DNA of 64,000 nucleotides, taken from assembly GCA_035503915.1 (NCBI GenBank), contig DATJSU010000022.1, forward strand, positions 1-64,000. The letters run 5' to 3'. The DNA is from DATJMJ01 sp035503915. Its GTDB lineage: Bacteria > Actinomycetota > Acidimicrobiia > Acidimicrobiales > Palsa-688. The notes beneath the pieces were generated by a model. The model had not been told where the DNA came from. It saw only the letters and a program-made list of their open reading frames with translations, and searched no databases. Position numbers and translations under genes: made by a program. Positions 43,467 to 53,895 of the stretch are shown here, one piece after another (position 1 is the first letter of the stretch; each line of letters starts with the position of its first letter).

Positions 43467-45155
43467 TTGAACACTACAGGGCAGGCGGAGCGCCAACTAA
43501 CCAACGCCGTAGGGGCTCCAGTCGCGCCAGTGCCGAACCAAGCGTCCGCGAGATTGGAGGAAGTCAAGACAGGCCGAACAGTGCAGGGAGTAGCCATCGC
43601 TGTGCTAGTTGCGTGCCTTGTGCTCACTACCGCGCTGACAATTGCTGCCGAGCTGAGTTACCGCCATAACGAGCAACGGCTCCTCTTGTTGCAGACGAAG
43701 CTGACCGGATTGGTACTGAGCACGGCGGTGGGGCAAGTGCAAACAAACCTCGACCGGGTCGCGGGGCTGTCGGCCGAGGCGCCGGACCCAAGTGCAACGT
43801 TCAGGGCAGCCATCGGGCCCTCGCTCGCACCACACGGTCCGTACGCTTCGGCGAACCTGGGCTTGGTCAAGGACGCGCGGCTCGCGATCCTGCTCCACTT
43901 GGGCTCTCCGTCATTTCTCAACCCTGGTTCGGCCGAGGTAACCGGTCTCTTCCTCCAGGCGGCTCACACCTCCGGTCTGGTCACAAACCGCGCCGTCAAA
44001 GGTGACCTGCAGAAAATCGGGTTCCTTGTATCAGCACGTGGGCCCGGTGGCGTCTACGTCGTGACGGTAGCTGAAGAGCTGCGGGTCGGCGAGCGGGTTA
44101 GCCTGCCCTCCAGTTCCCCCGACGCCAACTTGAACGTGGCTGTCTACTTCGGGGCTGTCACGACCCGCTCGGCGCTCCTGGAAACCAATGTCCGTCGCCT
44201 CCCCATAGAAGGGACTGTGGCGAAGGTTGCGGTCAGGTTCGGCACGAACGCATTGACCCTCGTAACATCCTCCCGGGGCTCGCTCACGGGGCAATGGTCC
44301 GAGTTCATGCCCTGGGCGGTGCTGGTGGCAGGCGTATTGCTCTCGCTCGCCGCGGCGAGCCTGACCGATCGCCTCGCCTATCGCCGGACACTTGCGGAGT
44401 CCCTGTCAGCGCTCAACCGTGAGCGTTACCACCGACAGCGCGGCGTCGCCGAAGAGCTCCAGCGCTCCCTCTTACCCGAGACCTTGCCGTCAGTGCCGGG
44501 CGTAGACATGGCAGCGCGGTACCTCCCCGGCACGAGGGACATCGAGATCGGAGGCGACTGGTACAGCGTCGTCCGGGTCGACCGGGACAACTTCGTCTTT
44601 GTGGTCGGTGACGTGTCCGGGCACGACACAGCCGCGGCGGGCCTAATGGCCGCTCTCCGCTACACGACGAGGGCCTTGGCAAGGCTCGGGATGGGGCCAG
44701 CAGAGGTGCTGCAGCAGGCGGAAGCCGAGCTGGACCAATCCGGTGAGCGTTTCGCCACGGTGCTGGTGGGAAGGGTGGACACCGCTCGAGACGAGCTAAC
44801 GCTGGCATCGGCTGGTCACCCCCCTCCCTTGCTGGTCGATGGGGAGCAGGTTGGCTTTGTGAGTGTGCCTCCCGGCCCGCCCTTGGGAGTGCGCGGCCCG
44901 TCCGCTGAGGCGATCACTGTCCCCCTCAGGCTCGGCTCGGTCGTGCTCGCCTTCACCGACGGGCTGGTGGAAAGGCGTGGCGAGAGCATTGAAGATGGGT
45001 TGCGCCGGCTCGCCCACGCATCGTCAGCTTCGGCGGCTAACGCCGAAGGCTTCATCGACGACATATTGGCGACGCTCATTGACGGGTACCACGAAGACGA
45101 CATTGCCATGCTGGCAGTCCGGTTCTTGGGGCCGTCCCCCGACTTGCTCCCGTAG
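43467..45155 (+). CDS. Membrane-bound SpoIIE/PP2C-type serine phosphatase
   Basis: The 562-residue protein has a membrane helix (about residues 40-60), an extracytoplasmic sensor of roughly 200 residues resembling CHASE-type sensors, and a second helix (MPWAVLVAGVLLSLAAASLT). A C-terminal SpoIIE/RsbU phosphatase domain follows (VAEELQRSLLPETLPSVPGV; IGGDWYSVVRVDRDNFVFVV; GDVSGHDTAAAGLMA; LASAGHPPPLLVDGEQV; LAFTDGLVERRGES). The metal-binding aspartates are intact. These enzymes dephosphorylate anti-anti-sigma factors and start partner-switching stress responses, but no such partner is encoded nearby. The TTG start at 43467 lacks an obvious ribosome binding site. Confidence 0.9.
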   Translation: MNTTGQAERQLTNAVGAPVAPVPNQASARLEEVKTGRTVQGVAIAVLVACLVLTTALTIAAELSYRHNEQRLLLLQTKLTGLVLSTAVGQVQTNLDRVAGLSAEAPDPSATFRAAIGPSLAPHGPYASANLGLVKDARLAILLHLGSPSFLNPGSAEVTGLFLQAAHTSGLVTNRAVKGDLQKIGFLVSARGPGGVYVVTVAEELRVGERVSLPSSSPDANLNVAVYFGAVTTRSALLETNVRRLPIEGTVAKVAVRFGTNALTLVTSSRGSLTGQWSEFMPWAVLVAGVLLSLAAASLTDRLAYRRTLAESLSALNRERYHRQRGVAEELQRSLLPETLPSVPGVDMAARYLPGTRDIEIGGDWYSVVRVDRDNFVFVVGDVSGHDTAAAGLMAALRYTTRALARLGMGPAEVLQQAEAELDQSGERFATVLVGRVDTARDELTLASAGHPPPLLVDGEQVGFVSVPPGPPLGVRGPSAEAITVPLRLGSVVLAFTDGLVERRGESIEDGLRRLAHASSASAANAEGFIDDILATLIDGYHEDDIAMLAVRFLGPSPDLLP

Positions 45156-45305
45156 CCCTCACCACCAGACCGCTGGCGTTGGGAGCGCCCGTTCGTCTCA
45201 GGATCTCGTCAGGCAGTTATTGGCCACCTTTCGGGCGAGCCACAGGCGTCTCTCAGCGCCTGCCGGGAAGATGGGCCTGAGAGTGAGAAGTGAAAGGAGC
45301 ACCTC

Positions 45306-46511
<1,206 letters not shown>

Positions 46512-46615
46512 ACGCGGCCGGCGGGGCCCCATCGCGCGAGCGGGGGAGCACCCAAGCGCCGAACGGGGCGGGTGGGGGGGCATTGGTGCCCTATAGTTTT
46601 GGGCGAGGGCCGAGG

Positions 46616-49600
46616 ATGCACCCCCTACCGCCGTACCACGTCCCTAGGCCCAGGCTGACCGAGCGCTGCGCCGAACAGCGGGTCGTCGTGGTGGAAGCGG
46701 CCGCGGGGTACGGCAAGAGCGTATTTGGTGCCGAGCTCGTCCATTGCTGGCGCGCGTCGGCTATCGAGGTTGTCATCGGCCACGCCGAAATGCCCCCGCT
46801 GTTGCTCGCGTCCGGGCTGTGCGCAGGCGCTCGGCGCGCCGGCTTCAGTGAAGCCGCGGCGACAGCTGGTGAGGTGACGAGTGGAGATCCAGTCGCTGTC
46901 GTCGACTCGCTCCTCGACGCGCTGTCGAGGTCCGAAGACGGCTGCGTATTTCTCATCGACGACGCTCACAACGCTTCGGTCGGCGCAGGCGAGCTGATAG
47001 ACCACATCTCTTCCCGGCTCGGCCCGCGGCAACGGCTGGTGGTCCTGGCACGTCAACTGCCGCGAGGGGCGGCCCGCCTGCGTCGGGCGGGCCACTGCCA
47101 CCTCGAGTTGGCGGATCTCGCTCTCCGCCCCGAAGAAACGCTGGAGGTGTGCGGCCGCTTCGGGTTCGTGGTCGGGCTGCAACAGGCGCAGGAACTTGAA
47201 CGCGCGACAGGAGGTTGGACCGCGGTCACGGTACTTGCGGTCGCGCGCGCTGCGCGCACAGGCGAAGGCATCACTTCGCTCGTTGAGACCTTGGAAGATG
47301 GCCATTTTGCGGGCGCTTTGGCGGCTGTTCTCGACGAAGCGGTGACAGCACTGGGTCGAGCGGAGGTGCCGCGACTTGCCCAGCTCGCACGCCTCCCTCT
47401 GTTGGACGCCGATGTCGTAGGAGCGGCCAGTGGAGATGTGACCTTCTTCGAGCGAGCGTTGAAGGCAGGAGTACCTTTTGCGCCCTCGAGAGGAGCGTGG
47501 TGGGACATGCCCGGCCCCGTTCGTGACTACTTGGCGGCTCTTGCACCCCTCGACCCAGAGGCGGTCCGCCAAGCGGCGCAGGCTTACAGCCGCCGGGACG
47601 AACTGGGCGCCGCGCTTCAGTTACTGCTTGCTTGCGGCGACGCGGACGCGGCGGCCGTTCTCCTCGCCAAAACGAGCCCCGAGGCGGCCGAGGCGATGGA
47701 TGTCTCGGAAGTGCGCGCCGTCTTCGACCAGCTCCCAAGGCAAGCCTTGGACGCGCATCCCCATGCCTTGCTGGTAGTCGCGTACTGTCTGCGCTCAGCA
47801 GACCACTTCGAGGCAGCGTTCAGCTTGGGCGAACGCGCCCTCGCGATCGCGAAGCAAAAGGACGACAAAGTGCTGGAACGGGCCGCGTCTGTCCTCTTGC
47901 TGCAGAAGCACTTATTACAACTGGACAAGGCGAGGGCTGAAAATGTTGCCAGGGCAATACTTTCAGAGCTGGGGCCCTCGGAGCAGTTGACCCGCGCCCG
48001 CGCCCTCCACCTGCTTGGCTACGCGCTCGGGTGGCGGCTCGACGCCAGCGGCCGACGGGACGAGACGGCATTACAAGAGGCCGCCGAGTGCTTCACGACA
48101 GCCACGAACATCTTCGGTGCTCTTGGGATGCGTTCGATGGTGACACGGGTGGCGATCCTCTGGGCGATGCTGATCGATTTCCCAAGCGGTCGTTCCGCCG
48201 CAGCACTGCGGCGCTTGGATGAGGCGCTGGCCCTCGTGGCTGATAGGCCTCGCCGATGGGCCTACATAATGCAGATGAGGGCTTGGGTGGCGGCAGAAGC
48301 GGGCCTGGGCGCTCTCTGCCGCGCCTGCGTTGAGGAGATGTTCCGGTTCGCCGACGTGCACAGCGACGAGAACATTCGCGCTCAAGGCCACTGGAAGCTC
48401 GCCGTCCTTGCCTCTTACCAAGGAGACGCCAATGCCACCCTGGCCAACCTTCGAGAGGCTGAGGCCCACAGAGGCACCTGGTGGGGGCCCGCTTCCGGCG
48501 ACTTCCTCGGTGAGGCTGCAGACCTTTTGGACCGGGTCGGGTACGTGGCTCTTGCGCACGAGTACCTGGCCCGGGCCAAGGCGGAACCTAAGGACGCGGC
48601 CTACATAATCGCGCTTTCAGAGGCTGCGATGGAGGCCAGGCACGGTGACCCAGCTAGCGCCGAAGAACTCCTTTCCAAGGCGGCGCGACTGCGCATAGAC
48701 CCGCGCGAGAACTGGCGTCTCACGATCCTTAGGGCGTTTGCAGCGTTTCGCCGGGGCGAGGACGCGATTGCGGGCACATTGGCGGCGCAATCGTTTGAGG
48801 AAGCGAGCCGCCTCGGGCAACCAGAGCTGCCGATGGTCCGCGAGCGGGCGATCGCGGAGCAACTGCTGGGCTTGGCTGCCGCGACCGGGCAGCCAGCTGC
48901 GATAGCGTTAAAGGCAGCATCTCTCCCGGTCCTGGTGTCAGTGCTAGGGCGGTTCGAGGTTGCCGTCGCCGGTCGGCCCATCAAGTTGGGCTCAGGCCAA
49001 GGGGTACTTCTCCTCAAATACCTGGCAGTCTGTCCTGCTCCAGTACACGCAGAGCAAGCTATCGACATGCTCTGGCCGGAGGCCAGCAGCACGACCGGTC
49101 GGCACCGCTTGCGCACGGTGCTGAACCGGTTGCGAACCGTCGCAGGCGAAGTAGTCGTGCGCGACGGCGACACGCTGTCTATTTCTCGGGCGGTGAGGGT
49201 AGACCTCCATGACTTTCTCCGAGAAGCTGAGCGCGCCCGTGCGACCGCACGCACCGACTTGGCAATGGCGGCCGCGATAGCACGGGGAGCGATGGCGGGT
49301 TACCGCGGGGAGGTGCTACCGGAAGACAGGTACGCCGATTGGGCTGAGATGCCCCGTCTGCACGCGCAATCCGTGATGCTCGAGCTATTGGACCTTTGCG
49401 CGAACGAGGCGGAGCGCCGGGGCGACCTCGATAGCCTCCGGCGCACGCTCGAAAAGGCGATCGACCTGGCGCCCTACGATGACACCCGCTACATCAAGGG
49501 CGCCGCCGCCCTGTTGCAACAGGGCCGCCGAGGTGAAGCGCTATCAATTGTCAACCGTGCGCGTTCGGCGCTCGCCCAGCTAGGGCTCGAACCTCCGCGG

Positions 49601-49636
49601 TCTTTGCTGGAACTGGGACGCTCTCTCGCTGGGTGA
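46616..49636 (+). CDS. STAND-type ATPase with C-terminal winged-helix/BTAD domain
   Basis: The protein of about 1006 residues begins with a MalT-like ATPase domain: Walker A EAAAGYGKSVFG, Walker B GCVFLIDDAHN, and the sensor-like VVLARQLPRGAARLRRAGHC. About 500 residues of TPR-like helical repeats follow. The end is an OmpR-type winged helix (VLVSVLGRFEVAVAGRPIKL, RLRTVLNRLRTVAGEVVVRD) plus BTAD (VDLHDFLREAERARATARTD ... LEKAIDLAPYDDTRYIKGAA). The DNA-binding module is thus C-terminal, the reverse of SARP proteins such as the one at 13409. ATG 46616 with GAGG upstream is chosen over 46583. Its stop overlaps the aldolase open frame, so they may be co-transcribed. Confidence 0.88.
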   Translation: MHPLPPYHVPRPRLTERCAEQRVVVVEAAAGYGKSVFGAELVHCWRASAIEVVIGHAEMPPLLLASGLCAGARRAGFSEAAATAGEVTSGDPVAVVDSLLDALSRSEDGCVFLIDDAHNASVGAGELIDHISSRLGPRQRLVVLARQLPRGAARLRRAGHCHLELADLALRPEETLEVCGRFGFVVGLQQAQELERATGGWTAVTVLAVARAARTGEGITSLVETLEDGHFAGALAAVLDEAVTALGRAEVPRLAQLARLPLLDADVVGAASGDVTFFERALKAGVPFAPSRGAWWDMPGPVRDYLAALAPLDPEAVRQAAQAYSRRDELGAALQLLLACGDADAAAVLLAKTSPEAAEAMDVSEVRAVFDQLPRQALDAHPHALLVVAYCLRSADHFEAAFSLGERALAIAKQKDDKVLERAASVLLLQKHLLQLDKARAENVARAILSELGPSEQLTRARALHLLGYALGWRLDASGRRDETALQEAAECFTTATNIFGALGMRSMVTRVAILWAMLIDFPSGRSAAALRRLDEALALVADRPRRWAYIMQMRAWVAAEAGLGALCRACVEEMFRFADVHSDENIRAQGHWKLAVLASYQGDANATLANLREAEAHRGTWWGPASGDFLGEAADLLDRVGYVALAHEYLARAKAEPKDAAYIIALSEAAMEARHGDPASAEELLSKAARLRIDPRENWRLTILRAFAAFRRGEDAIAGTLAAQSFEEASRLGQPELPMVRERAIAEQLLGLAAATGQPAAIALKAASLPVLVSVLGRFEVAVAGRPIKLGSGQGVLLLKYLAVCPAPVHAEQAIDMLWPEASSTTGRHRLRTVLNRLRTVAGEVVVRDGDTLSISRAVRVDLHDFLREAERARATARTDLAMAAAIARGAMAGYRGEVLPEDRYADWAEMPRLHAQSVMLELLDLCANEAERRGDLDSLRRTLEKAIDLAPYDDTRYIKGAAALLQQGRRGEALSIVNRARSALAQLGLEPPRSLLELGRSLAG

Positions 49637-49689
49637 ACGACGGGCAAAGCTCGCCATCTACGGCTGCTCGCGCCATAACCTTGGCTGTC

Positions 49690-50580
49690 ATGGGCAACAG
49701 CGAACAACTAGACAAAGTGCGCTCGGGGAGCGGCTTCATCGCCGCCTTGGACCAAAGCGGAGGGAGCAGCGCCAAGGCCCTCGCACTTTACGGTATAGCG
49801 GAGAGCGAGTACTCCAGCGACGAGCGAATGTTCGACCTCATGCACGAGATGCGGGCGCGCATCATGCAAAGCCCCGTCTTCAATGGAGACCGCGTCCTTG
49901 CCGCCATCCTGTTCGAAGACACGATGGGCCGCGAGGTGGCAGGCAAGCCCACTGCTGATTATCTCTGGGGTTCCAAAGGCATTGTCCCCTTCTTGAAGGT
50001 GGACAAAGGCCTTGAAACCGCGGCCAACGGGGTGCAGCTGATGAAGCCGGTACCTAACCTGGAGCCATTGCTGGCTCGGGCCGTAGGAGCGGGGATCACC
50101 GGCACCAAGATGCGATCGGTGATCAAAATGGCCGACGACGCAGGCATAAAGGCCATCGTGGCTCAGCAGTTCGACATTGGGCGCCAGATCTTGGCATCAG
50201 GGTTGGTGCCGATCCTGGAACCAGAGGTCGACATCCACAGCCCCGAGAAAGCCCAAGCCGAAGGGCTCCTGAAGGCGGGGATCATGGAGCAGCTGAGCAC
50301 TCTGCCCGGCGGCCAGCAGGTGATTATCAAAATAAGCATCCCGACGGTGGACAATTTCTACGCCGACTTGATCGCTCACCCCAAGGTCCTGCGAGTGGCG
50401 GCACTCTCCGGCGGCTACCACCTCGACGAAGCCTGCGAGCGCCTGAGCCGTGACGAGGGCCTCATCGCCAGTTTCTCCCGTGCTCTCATCGAGAACCTGA
50501 AGGCCCGACAAAGCGACGAGGAGTTCGATGCCGCGTTGGACCAAGCGTGCGCCAAGATTTATGCCGCTTCGACGACCTGA
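49690..50580 (+). CDS. fda: Class I fructose-bisphosphate aldolase
   Basis: From ATG 49690 the product is 296 residues, the same length as bacterial class I aldolases of the Staphylococcus Fda type. Features are GFIAALDQSGGSSAKAL, LFEDTMGREVAGKP, IVPFLKVDKGL, GTKMRSVI, LVPILEPEVDI, IIKISIPTVDNFYADL and VAALSGGYHLDEACERL. It cleaves fructose 1,6-bisphosphate to dihydroxyacetone phosphate and glyceraldehyde 3-phosphate through a lysine Schiff base, without metal. The longer frame from 49633 adds 19 non-conserved residues and is not used. Confidence 0.95.
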   Translation: MGNSEQLDKVRSGSGFIAALDQSGGSSAKALALYGIAESEYSSDERMFDLMHEMRARIMQSPVFNGDRVLAAILFEDTMGREVAGKPTADYLWGSKGIVPFLKVDKGLETAANGVQLMKPVPNLEPLLARAVGAGITGTKMRSVIKMADDAGIKAIVAQQFDIGRQILASGLVPILEPEVDIHSPEKAQAEGLLKAGIMEQLSTLPGGQQVIIKISIPTVDNFYADLIAHPKVLRVAALSGGYHLDEACERLSRDEGLIASFSRALIENLKARQSDEEFDAALDQACAKIYAASTT

Positions 50581-50753
50581 TCCCTGGGGCCAAATCGCTT
50601 TCGCGGAAATGCTCGCCAAGGGGAGGGACTAACCGTGTGAAGGGTGGCATGGTAGCGGTGCGACCCCGACGGCAAAGAGCGACGGTGGGCTCTTGCTCGT
50701 CTGCTACGTTCGGCACAGGAGGGTAGGAGGGCCTAACTCAGGAGGGGACGCTG

Positions 50754-52736
50754 GTGGAGCTCGTGTTGCTTTTTGTGCGGGTTGCCCTCTCCGTCGTGTT
50801 CGTGCTGGCCGGGACGGCCAAGCTCGCCTCGAGCCAGAGCCCGGACAAGGTTGTGGAGACCTTCGAGCTTGGCCCTTGGGCACGACCCGCGGTGAGGGCT
50901 CTTCCCTTTGGAGAACTGGGCGTCGGCGCTGGGTTGGCCTTCCCGGCGACGGCACGTCCCAGTGCCGTAGCAGCCGCTGCCATGCTCGCCGTGTTTTCGG
51001 CCCTGCTCGTCCGCCAGGCCGCGCGAGGGCTGAGCATGAGTTGCAATTGCTTTGGCTCCCTGGGCGCTTCGGTCACGGGCAGGCTCCCGCTCGCCCGCAA
51101 CTTGGGCCTCCTTTTCGCGTCGCTCGCTGTCGCCAGCCTCCCAAAGGGACCGAAGTTGAGCGCCCTCGCCAATACCCTGGCCCAGAGTGCGGAGCTGGTG
51201 GTCCTGGTGAGCTGTGGGGCAGTAGTTGGGGCCCTTGCTTGGAACCGGTCGCACGGGGGCAACCGAACGACGGCCGGCGCACCACCGGTGCCTGAGCTCG
51301 TCAGCGGAGGGCAACCCACGATTGCCCTCTTCCTCGAGCCGCACTGCGGTCCGTGCCGTGCGTTGTTGCCCGCGGTGAGGCGCTTTGGCGAGAGCGGGCG
51401 GGGCGAGGCGCTCGTGGTTGTTACGAGACAAGGTCCCGACATCGACGGCGAGTTCGCTGCCGCCACCGCCGGGGCCTGGCGCCAGGTCCGCGACAGCGGG
51501 CAATTGGCGGCCCGCCTCGGCGTGCCGGCGACACCGGCCGCGGTCGTTCTCGGCCCCGACGGCTCCGTGAGAGAGCTCGTCGTGGGGGCCCCCGGGGTCG
51601 GTCAAGTGCTGGGCGACAGCGGCACCGGGCCGTTTACGCCCGCACCCGAGGTCGAGGTGCCGGCCATCCTCAGCCGGAGACGTCTCGTCGCCGCCGGGTT
51701 CGGCGGCGTCGTGCTGTTGCCGGGCCTGGGCCGCAGCCTCCTGGGCCGCAGCCTCTTGGGCCGCAGCGCGTCGCTCGGCACCCAGCGCCATGCTTTTTCC
51801 TCGGCGTCGGGCGTGACATGCCCGAGCTGCGGGAGCTGCGTGGTCTGTTCGGCGAGCTCGTCGTCGCCGAAGAAGCTCTCCTGTGGGCCATGCTCGCAAC
51901 GCTGCTCGGGCCACAAGCTCTGTGCGAGCTACGCCAACGAGTACGGACCGTTTACCGCGCTCGCCGGCTACCTGCGCAGCAAGGGCTACGTCCAGGACAG
52001 CGACGTGCTCACCTACGGCTTGGAACGCGACGGCCAACTGACAGTCCTCTCCGGTGTCACGAAGTTCAAGGGAGGGCCCCCCGCCAGCCCGACGGCGGTC
52101 CTCATATATGAGCTCACCAACGGCGGCCAGAATGCCTGGGCGGCTCTCAAGACCGAGAAAGGCCTTTTCGGCTCCGTGGCTACGGTTGTTGGGGGTCAGG
52201 TGGTTTCTGCCGCCCTTTCCCCGCCGCCTCCGTCGGCCACCGTAGGCTCCCCGGCGCGTGCCGTGGGGACAACCAGGGAAGTGGAGGCCGCGGGGACGTC
52301 GCCCTATAGCTGCGCCGACGTCTGCGCTTTCGCCCTGGGCGTCGCGATTTCGATGCTCACCCTCCCGGCTGCCGTCGTATCGGCTCCCGAGACCGCCGCC
52401 CTCGCCTTCGCCGGGTCGCTCTTCGCCGGCGGCGCTGGTCTTGTCTCCGGCCCGACCGGCGACGCCCTGAGCACGTTGCTCCCCCTCGTGCAGGGCGCCA
52501 CGTTGGTAGACGGGGTCCTTGGTGGCCTTGCGGGCCTCTTCGACGCCAAAGGCGCGACCGCCTTTTGCGCTGACTTTGCTTGCAAACTGCTCAAGTTCTG
52601 CTGCACGTCGAATGGCGCGTGCTACGGCTCCGACGGAGAGTGCGAGCACGACTGCCCAGCGGGGCTCGCCCACCCGATGTCGCACTGCAATGCTTACCTC
52701 GACGGCAAGATCGTTTCCACCCTCGTCGCTCTTTGA
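50754..52736 (+). CDS. MauE-thioredoxin-cysteine-rich fusion protein
   Basis: The 660-residue protein fuses several modules. Residues 1-160 form a MauE/DoxX-like four-helix membrane domain with a C-x-C redox pair (SCNCFGS, Cys97/Cys99). Residues 185-300 are a thioredoxin-like domain with active site EPHCGPCRALLP (Cys198/Cys201) and cis-Pro in VPATPAAVVLG. After a second basic/hydrophobic segment (RRRLVAAGFGGVVLLPGLG) with a repeated GRSLL unit come eight cysteines in C-x-x-C spacing (residues 356-390), a soluble region, another hydrophobic stretch, and a C-terminal run with many cysteines (about 573 on). It looks like an envelope disulfide relay fused to its own substrate domain. GTG 50754 follows AGGAGGGG. 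Confidence 0.8.
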   Translation: MELVLLFVRVALSVVFVLAGTAKLASSQSPDKVVETFELGPWARPAVRALPFGELGVGAGLAFPATARPSAVAAAAMLAVFSALLVRQAARGLSMSCNCFGSLGASVTGRLPLARNLGLLFASLAVASLPKGPKLSALANTLAQSAELVVLVSCGAVVGALAWNRSHGGNRTTAGAPPVPELVSGGQPTIALFLEPHCGPCRALLPAVRRFGESGRGEALVVVTRQGPDIDGEFAAATAGAWRQVRDSGQLAARLGVPATPAAVVLGPDGSVRELVVGAPGVGQVLGDSGTGPFTPAPEVEVPAILSRRRLVAAGFGGVVLLPGLGRSLLGRSLLGRSASLGTQRHAFSSASGVTCPSCGSCVVCSASSSSPKKLSCGPCSQRCSGHKLCASYANEYGPFTALAGYLRSKGYVQDSDVLTYGLERDGQLTVLSGVTKFKGGPPASPTAVLIYELTNGGQNAWAALKTEKGLFGSVATVVGGQVVSAALSPPPPSATVGSPARAVGTTREVEAAGTSPYSCADVCAFALGVAISMLTLPAAVVSAPETAALAFAGSLFAGGAGLVSGPTGDALSTLLPLVQGATLVDGVLGGLAGLFDAKGATAFCADFACKLLKFCCTSNGACYGSDGECEHDCPAGLAHPMSHCNAYLDGKIVSTLVAL

Positions 52737-53129
52737 ACTTCGCCGCGAAACTGAGGCTAGGTGGGTGGGCCAGCAGGAAGCAGGTCATGCAAAGACGGGC
52801 TCGAGCGACGAGGCCGTAACTGCCGGCACCGGTGCATTTCCGATAGCCACGACATCGCTGTCCGTGCAGGCATGGGCTCCTTCGTCAGGTTCCGCGGTTT
52901 TCCCGACGCCAAAGCTAACCGCCGGGCGGAAGCCGTTCCCGTCCTCGGATCGGCATTGCCGCCTCAGCTTTGGCGACGGTTGCGCGAAGGGTTTTGGTTG
53001 CCTGCGCTTCGGTTTTATGCTCGCCGCCAGATCTCGGCGTGGGCGCAGCAAGAGCATTCACAAAGGCATATTGAGCTCCTGGGTTCGACCTCAGCTTGAG
53101 GCCGCTGGTGCCCAGGTAGGATCGTTGCC
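52737..53129. other. Intergenic, no gene supported
   Basis: Short overlapping frames on both strands show no family resemblance and no credible start. No clear terminator was seen. Confidence 0.45.
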
Positions 53130-53807
53130 GTGCGGCTCAGCCCAGAGGAAGCCCGCGTGATCGCGAGCCTGACCGAAAAACAGCTGACAACGCCCCAGCA
53201 GTACCCGCTCACGGCAGCCTCGCTCCTGGTCGCCTGTAACCAGTCCTCTAACCGGGCCCCCGTTGTGCACTACGACGAGCGCACGGTCAATAATGCCCTG
53301 GCGACGCTCAAAGCCGCCGGCTTGGTGCGTTTCGTCCACCCCTCGCATGGCCGTAGCGTCACGCGCTACGAGCAGCTCCTTGGGGAGCAGTTAGCGATCA
53401 GCAACGAGCAACTGGCATTGTTGGGTGTGCTCATGCTGCGGGGTGCTCAGACTGTCGGGGAGCTGCGTTCGCGCACGGAGCGAATGTGCGACTTCGAGGG
53501 CATGGCGCAAGTCGAGCTCGAGCTCGAGCGCCTGAGCAAGCTACCTGAACCGCTCGTCACTCGCGTGTTGCGCCGGCCCGGGCAGAAGGAGGAGCGCTGG
53601 GCGCAGCTGCTCAGCGATAGCTCGGAGGGGCCCTTGAGCTCAGCTGCGCTGCCCGGCTCAGCTGTTAGCGCATTGGGACCGGGAGCCAAGGACGGGCCCG
53701 AGCCTCAGGCGGGAGCGGACTTGGCGGCTCAGGTGGACCAGCTGCGCGCAGAGCTTGCGGATCTCCGTGCCCAGCTCGACGCACTACGTCGCGACTTCCT
53801 GGAGTAG
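53130..53807 (+). CDS. yceH: YceH/DUF480 family protein
   Basis: The 225-residue protein has the YceH (DUF480, UPF0502) double winged-helix pattern: LSPEEARVIASLTEKQLTTP, QQYPLTAASLLVACNQSSNR, MLRGAQTVGELRSRTERMCD and LPEPLVTRVLRRPGQKEERW. The C-terminal 50 residues form a coiled-coil-like segment (LAAQVDQLRAELADLRAQLD). The biochemical function is not established; the family is found as a single gene in many bacteria. It has a GTG start. Confidence 0.9.
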   Translation: MRLSPEEARVIASLTEKQLTTPQQYPLTAASLLVACNQSSNRAPVVHYDERTVNNALATLKAAGLVRFVHPSHGRSVTRYEQLLGEQLAISNEQLALLGVLMLRGAQTVGELRSRTERMCDFEGMAQVELELERLSKLPEPLVTRVLRRPGQKEERWAQLLSDSSEGPLSSAALPGSAVSALGPGAKDGPEPQAGADLAAQVDQLRAELADLRAQLDALRRDFLE

Positions 53808-53895
53808 CCTGCTCCGCCGTCGCCATCGAAGAGAAGCCACGGGGAGGCAGGCCCGTCGCCGTAAGCGCCAAGGGGGCTAAGGCTATTGTCGTCTC

